This document shows, piece after piece, positions 35,502 through 36,890 of a DNA stretch of 36,890 nt. Both the position numbers and the translations under genes were made by a program. Where the stretch lies: positions 1-36,890 of the forward strand of contig PFND01000004.1 of the NCBI GenBank assembly GCA_002791805.1, written 5' to 3'. The first letter of the stretch is position 1, and each line of letters begins with the position of its first letter. This DNA comes from Alphaproteobacteria bacterium CG_4_10_14_0_8_um_filter_53_9 (lineage in GTDB: Bacteria; Pseudomonadota; Alphaproteobacteria; UBA2136; UBA6156). The notes below the pieces were generated by a model. The model saw only the letters and a program-made list of their open reading frames with translations, did no database searches and had not been told where the DNA came from.

Positions 35502-36755
35502 TCATGAGGCCAACGCCTGCTTGAGATCAGCATGTTCGAACGCCGAAGCCATCCGGTTAATCTCGTTGCCACGAATTCCCGTCGCCTCAGCCACCTGGCG
35601 CCATGTTTGCGTAACCCGTCCTACGTCTCCGGCAATGGCCTTTGCATCCTGGAGATTCAAGCCAAATCGTTCTGCAACACTCAATGCCACCGCCAGAGAA
35701 GATTGCGTGGTGTGCTCGTCGAGCGCCAAAGCGTGATTACGGGCCTTCACTTCAACCGGGACGGGATTAAGATCGTAGGCTGGCGAAAGGCTCCATCCCT
35801 CCGGTGAATGCAGCATGAAGGCATGGTTGCGCAGGTGGTCATCGGTATTGCTGATGAGGATGTTGAACACCATGCGCCGCCAGAGCTGTGCTGCATCGGC
35901 TTGGGCGTTGTTTCCGTACTGTCGGATGGCATCCAGGATTTCCAGGTAGTTATGGGCTTCGTTATCCTGGGCACCAATCATACTCATCGCCGAGAGCATC
36001 GGGATCCGTTGGGTGCCATGGCGGTCAAAGCGTTTCAAAATCAGCACATCGCGCCCAGCCACCGATTCCAGACGGAACTCCGGCACCGGAATGCCAGCGC
36101 GGTGGGCGAGGCGGAGCGCCAAGGCTTCCCAACGGGAAATATTGAAATCGTCGTCATGGCGGGGGAATTTCGCAATCGCCAACGTCTGGTCCTGATCCAC
36201 CACCGAGGCTTTGGGGCGGGCACCCCCCAGTGACGAACCGGGGGCGAGCAGCATCCGCAGGTCTTCATCACCTTCGGCGTCTGCCAGATAGCGGTCGCTT
36301 GCACCCAGCAATTGGGGCAGCTCAATCAGGGGTGGCACGCGGATGGTGCCATCCGTTGCCAGAAATGGCCCCCCAGTGGTGTTGGCAAACCGCAGAGCAC
36401 CCTGGCGCGAGAAATCGTTCACCATCAGCAGGTAATCAGCCTCCATGAGCGTCCGAGGGGCAGTTTGTGCCAACGTGGCCCGCCGAGCTTCCGCCCGCTG
36501 CATGAGCACACGCCCCCAACGGTCTGGGGCGGAATCCCCTATCGCCCCAAACAACAGCTGGTTGGGCTTGGTGTGGAAATCACCCGCCGTCAGGGGTAAA
36601 TCGGGTGCCAAGGCAAACCCACGGGGGTGGCTGAGCCATTCTCCGCTATACTGAAAGGACGCAGACTGCCGATTACCTTTGCTGCGCATCCACAGCTGCC
36701 CAACCTGTACCGGCGTTCCTTCAAGGTCGATATAAACGTAGATTTCCGTTTGCAT
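35502..36755 (-). CDS. hipA: HipA-family Ser/Thr kinase toxin
   Basis: APGSSLGGARPKASVVD, FDRHGTQRIPMLSAMSMIGA, RRMVFNILISNTDDHLRNHAFML, LSPAYDLNPVP. Confidence 0.92.
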   Translation of the reverse strand: MQTEIYVYIDLEGTPVQVGQLWMRSKGNRQSASFQYSGEWLSHPRGFALAPDLPLTAGDFHTKPNQLLFGAIGDSAPDRWGRVLMQRAEARRATLAQTAPRTLMEADYLLMVNDFSRQGALRFANTTGGPFLATDGTIRVPPLIELPQLLGASDRYLADAEGDEDLRMLLAPGSSLGGARPKASVVDQDQTLAIAKFPRHDDDFNISRWEALALRLAHRAGIPVPEFRLESVAGRDVLILKRFDRHGTQRIPMLSAMSMIGAQDNEAHNYLEILDAIRQYGNNAQADAAQLWRRMVFNILISNTDDHLRNHAFMLHSPEGWSLSPAYDLNPVPVEVKARNHALALDEHTTQSSLAVALSVAERFGLNLQDAKAIAGDVGRVTQTWRQVAEATGIRGNEINRMASAFEHADLKQALAS

Positions 36756-36758
36756 GGC

Positions 36759-36890
36759 CTAAACTTTCTTCCGGCTTAGGCGCACGCGCTGCGGCAGGGT
36801 TTCCTCTTCCAGGAACTGCCCCGTTGGGTCATTGGGCAGAGAAGCCAGTTCAGCCAGTTTATCGGTAAGTCCTAAAACAAACAGCACGGT
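36759..36890 (-). CDS. HipB-like HTH antitoxin, C-terminal fragment cut by window edge
   Basis: Minus strand ...TVLFVLGLTDKLAELASLPNDPTGQFLEEETLPQRVRLSRKKV*, ending 3 nt before hipA ATG. Confidence 0.75.
   Translation of the reverse strand, partial: TVLFVLGLTDKLAELASLPNDPTGQFLEEETLPQRVRLSRKKV

Noticed and set aside
1-36890. CRISPR arrays, transposases or integrases
   Set aside because: No regularly spaced direct repeats and no transposase/integrase motifs found by eye; any integrase for the tRNA scar would lie beyond the right edge.

Overview
Mostly ordinary chromosomal window, probably alphaproteobacterial (judged from gene content and order). In order: the 3' end of a metallophosphoesterase gene and a sugar transferase; rpsF-rpsR-rplI-dnaB; a Mla-type lipid transport operon (mlaE-mlaF-mlaD) with a CvpA-like gene; der, yqgE, rnhA, rlmE; a fused dual-ATPase oligopeptide ABC gene and crcB; a hypothetical-rich stretch with a ccoS gene and an HTH-methyltransferase fusion; an O-antigen-ligase/TPR protein; tRNA-Thr(GGT); the lipid A genes lpxD-fabZ-lpxA-lpxI-lpxB; a ferredoxin gene overlapping a short RNase E/G gene; and tuf. 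The right end (about 31.7-36.9 kb) is accessory. A visibly AT-richer two-gene unit encodes an N-terminally truncated Schlafen/AlbA_2-like protein and an OLD-family ATPase-TOPRIM protein. It abuts the last 21 codons of a porin-like gene on the minus strand. It ends in a roughly 131-bp nested imperfect palindrome whose outer arms fit the integron attC core motifs (ACCCAAC ... GTTGGAT). This is followed by a TGCA-motif cluster, then a 45-nt 3' fragment of an initiator tRNA-Met with its terminator (an att-site scar), and a hipBA toxin-antitoxin locus. Two short genes missing from the ORF track were found by eye: ccoS (45 aa) and a 25-aa single-TM ORF. All homology calls come from motif recognition; no searches were run.
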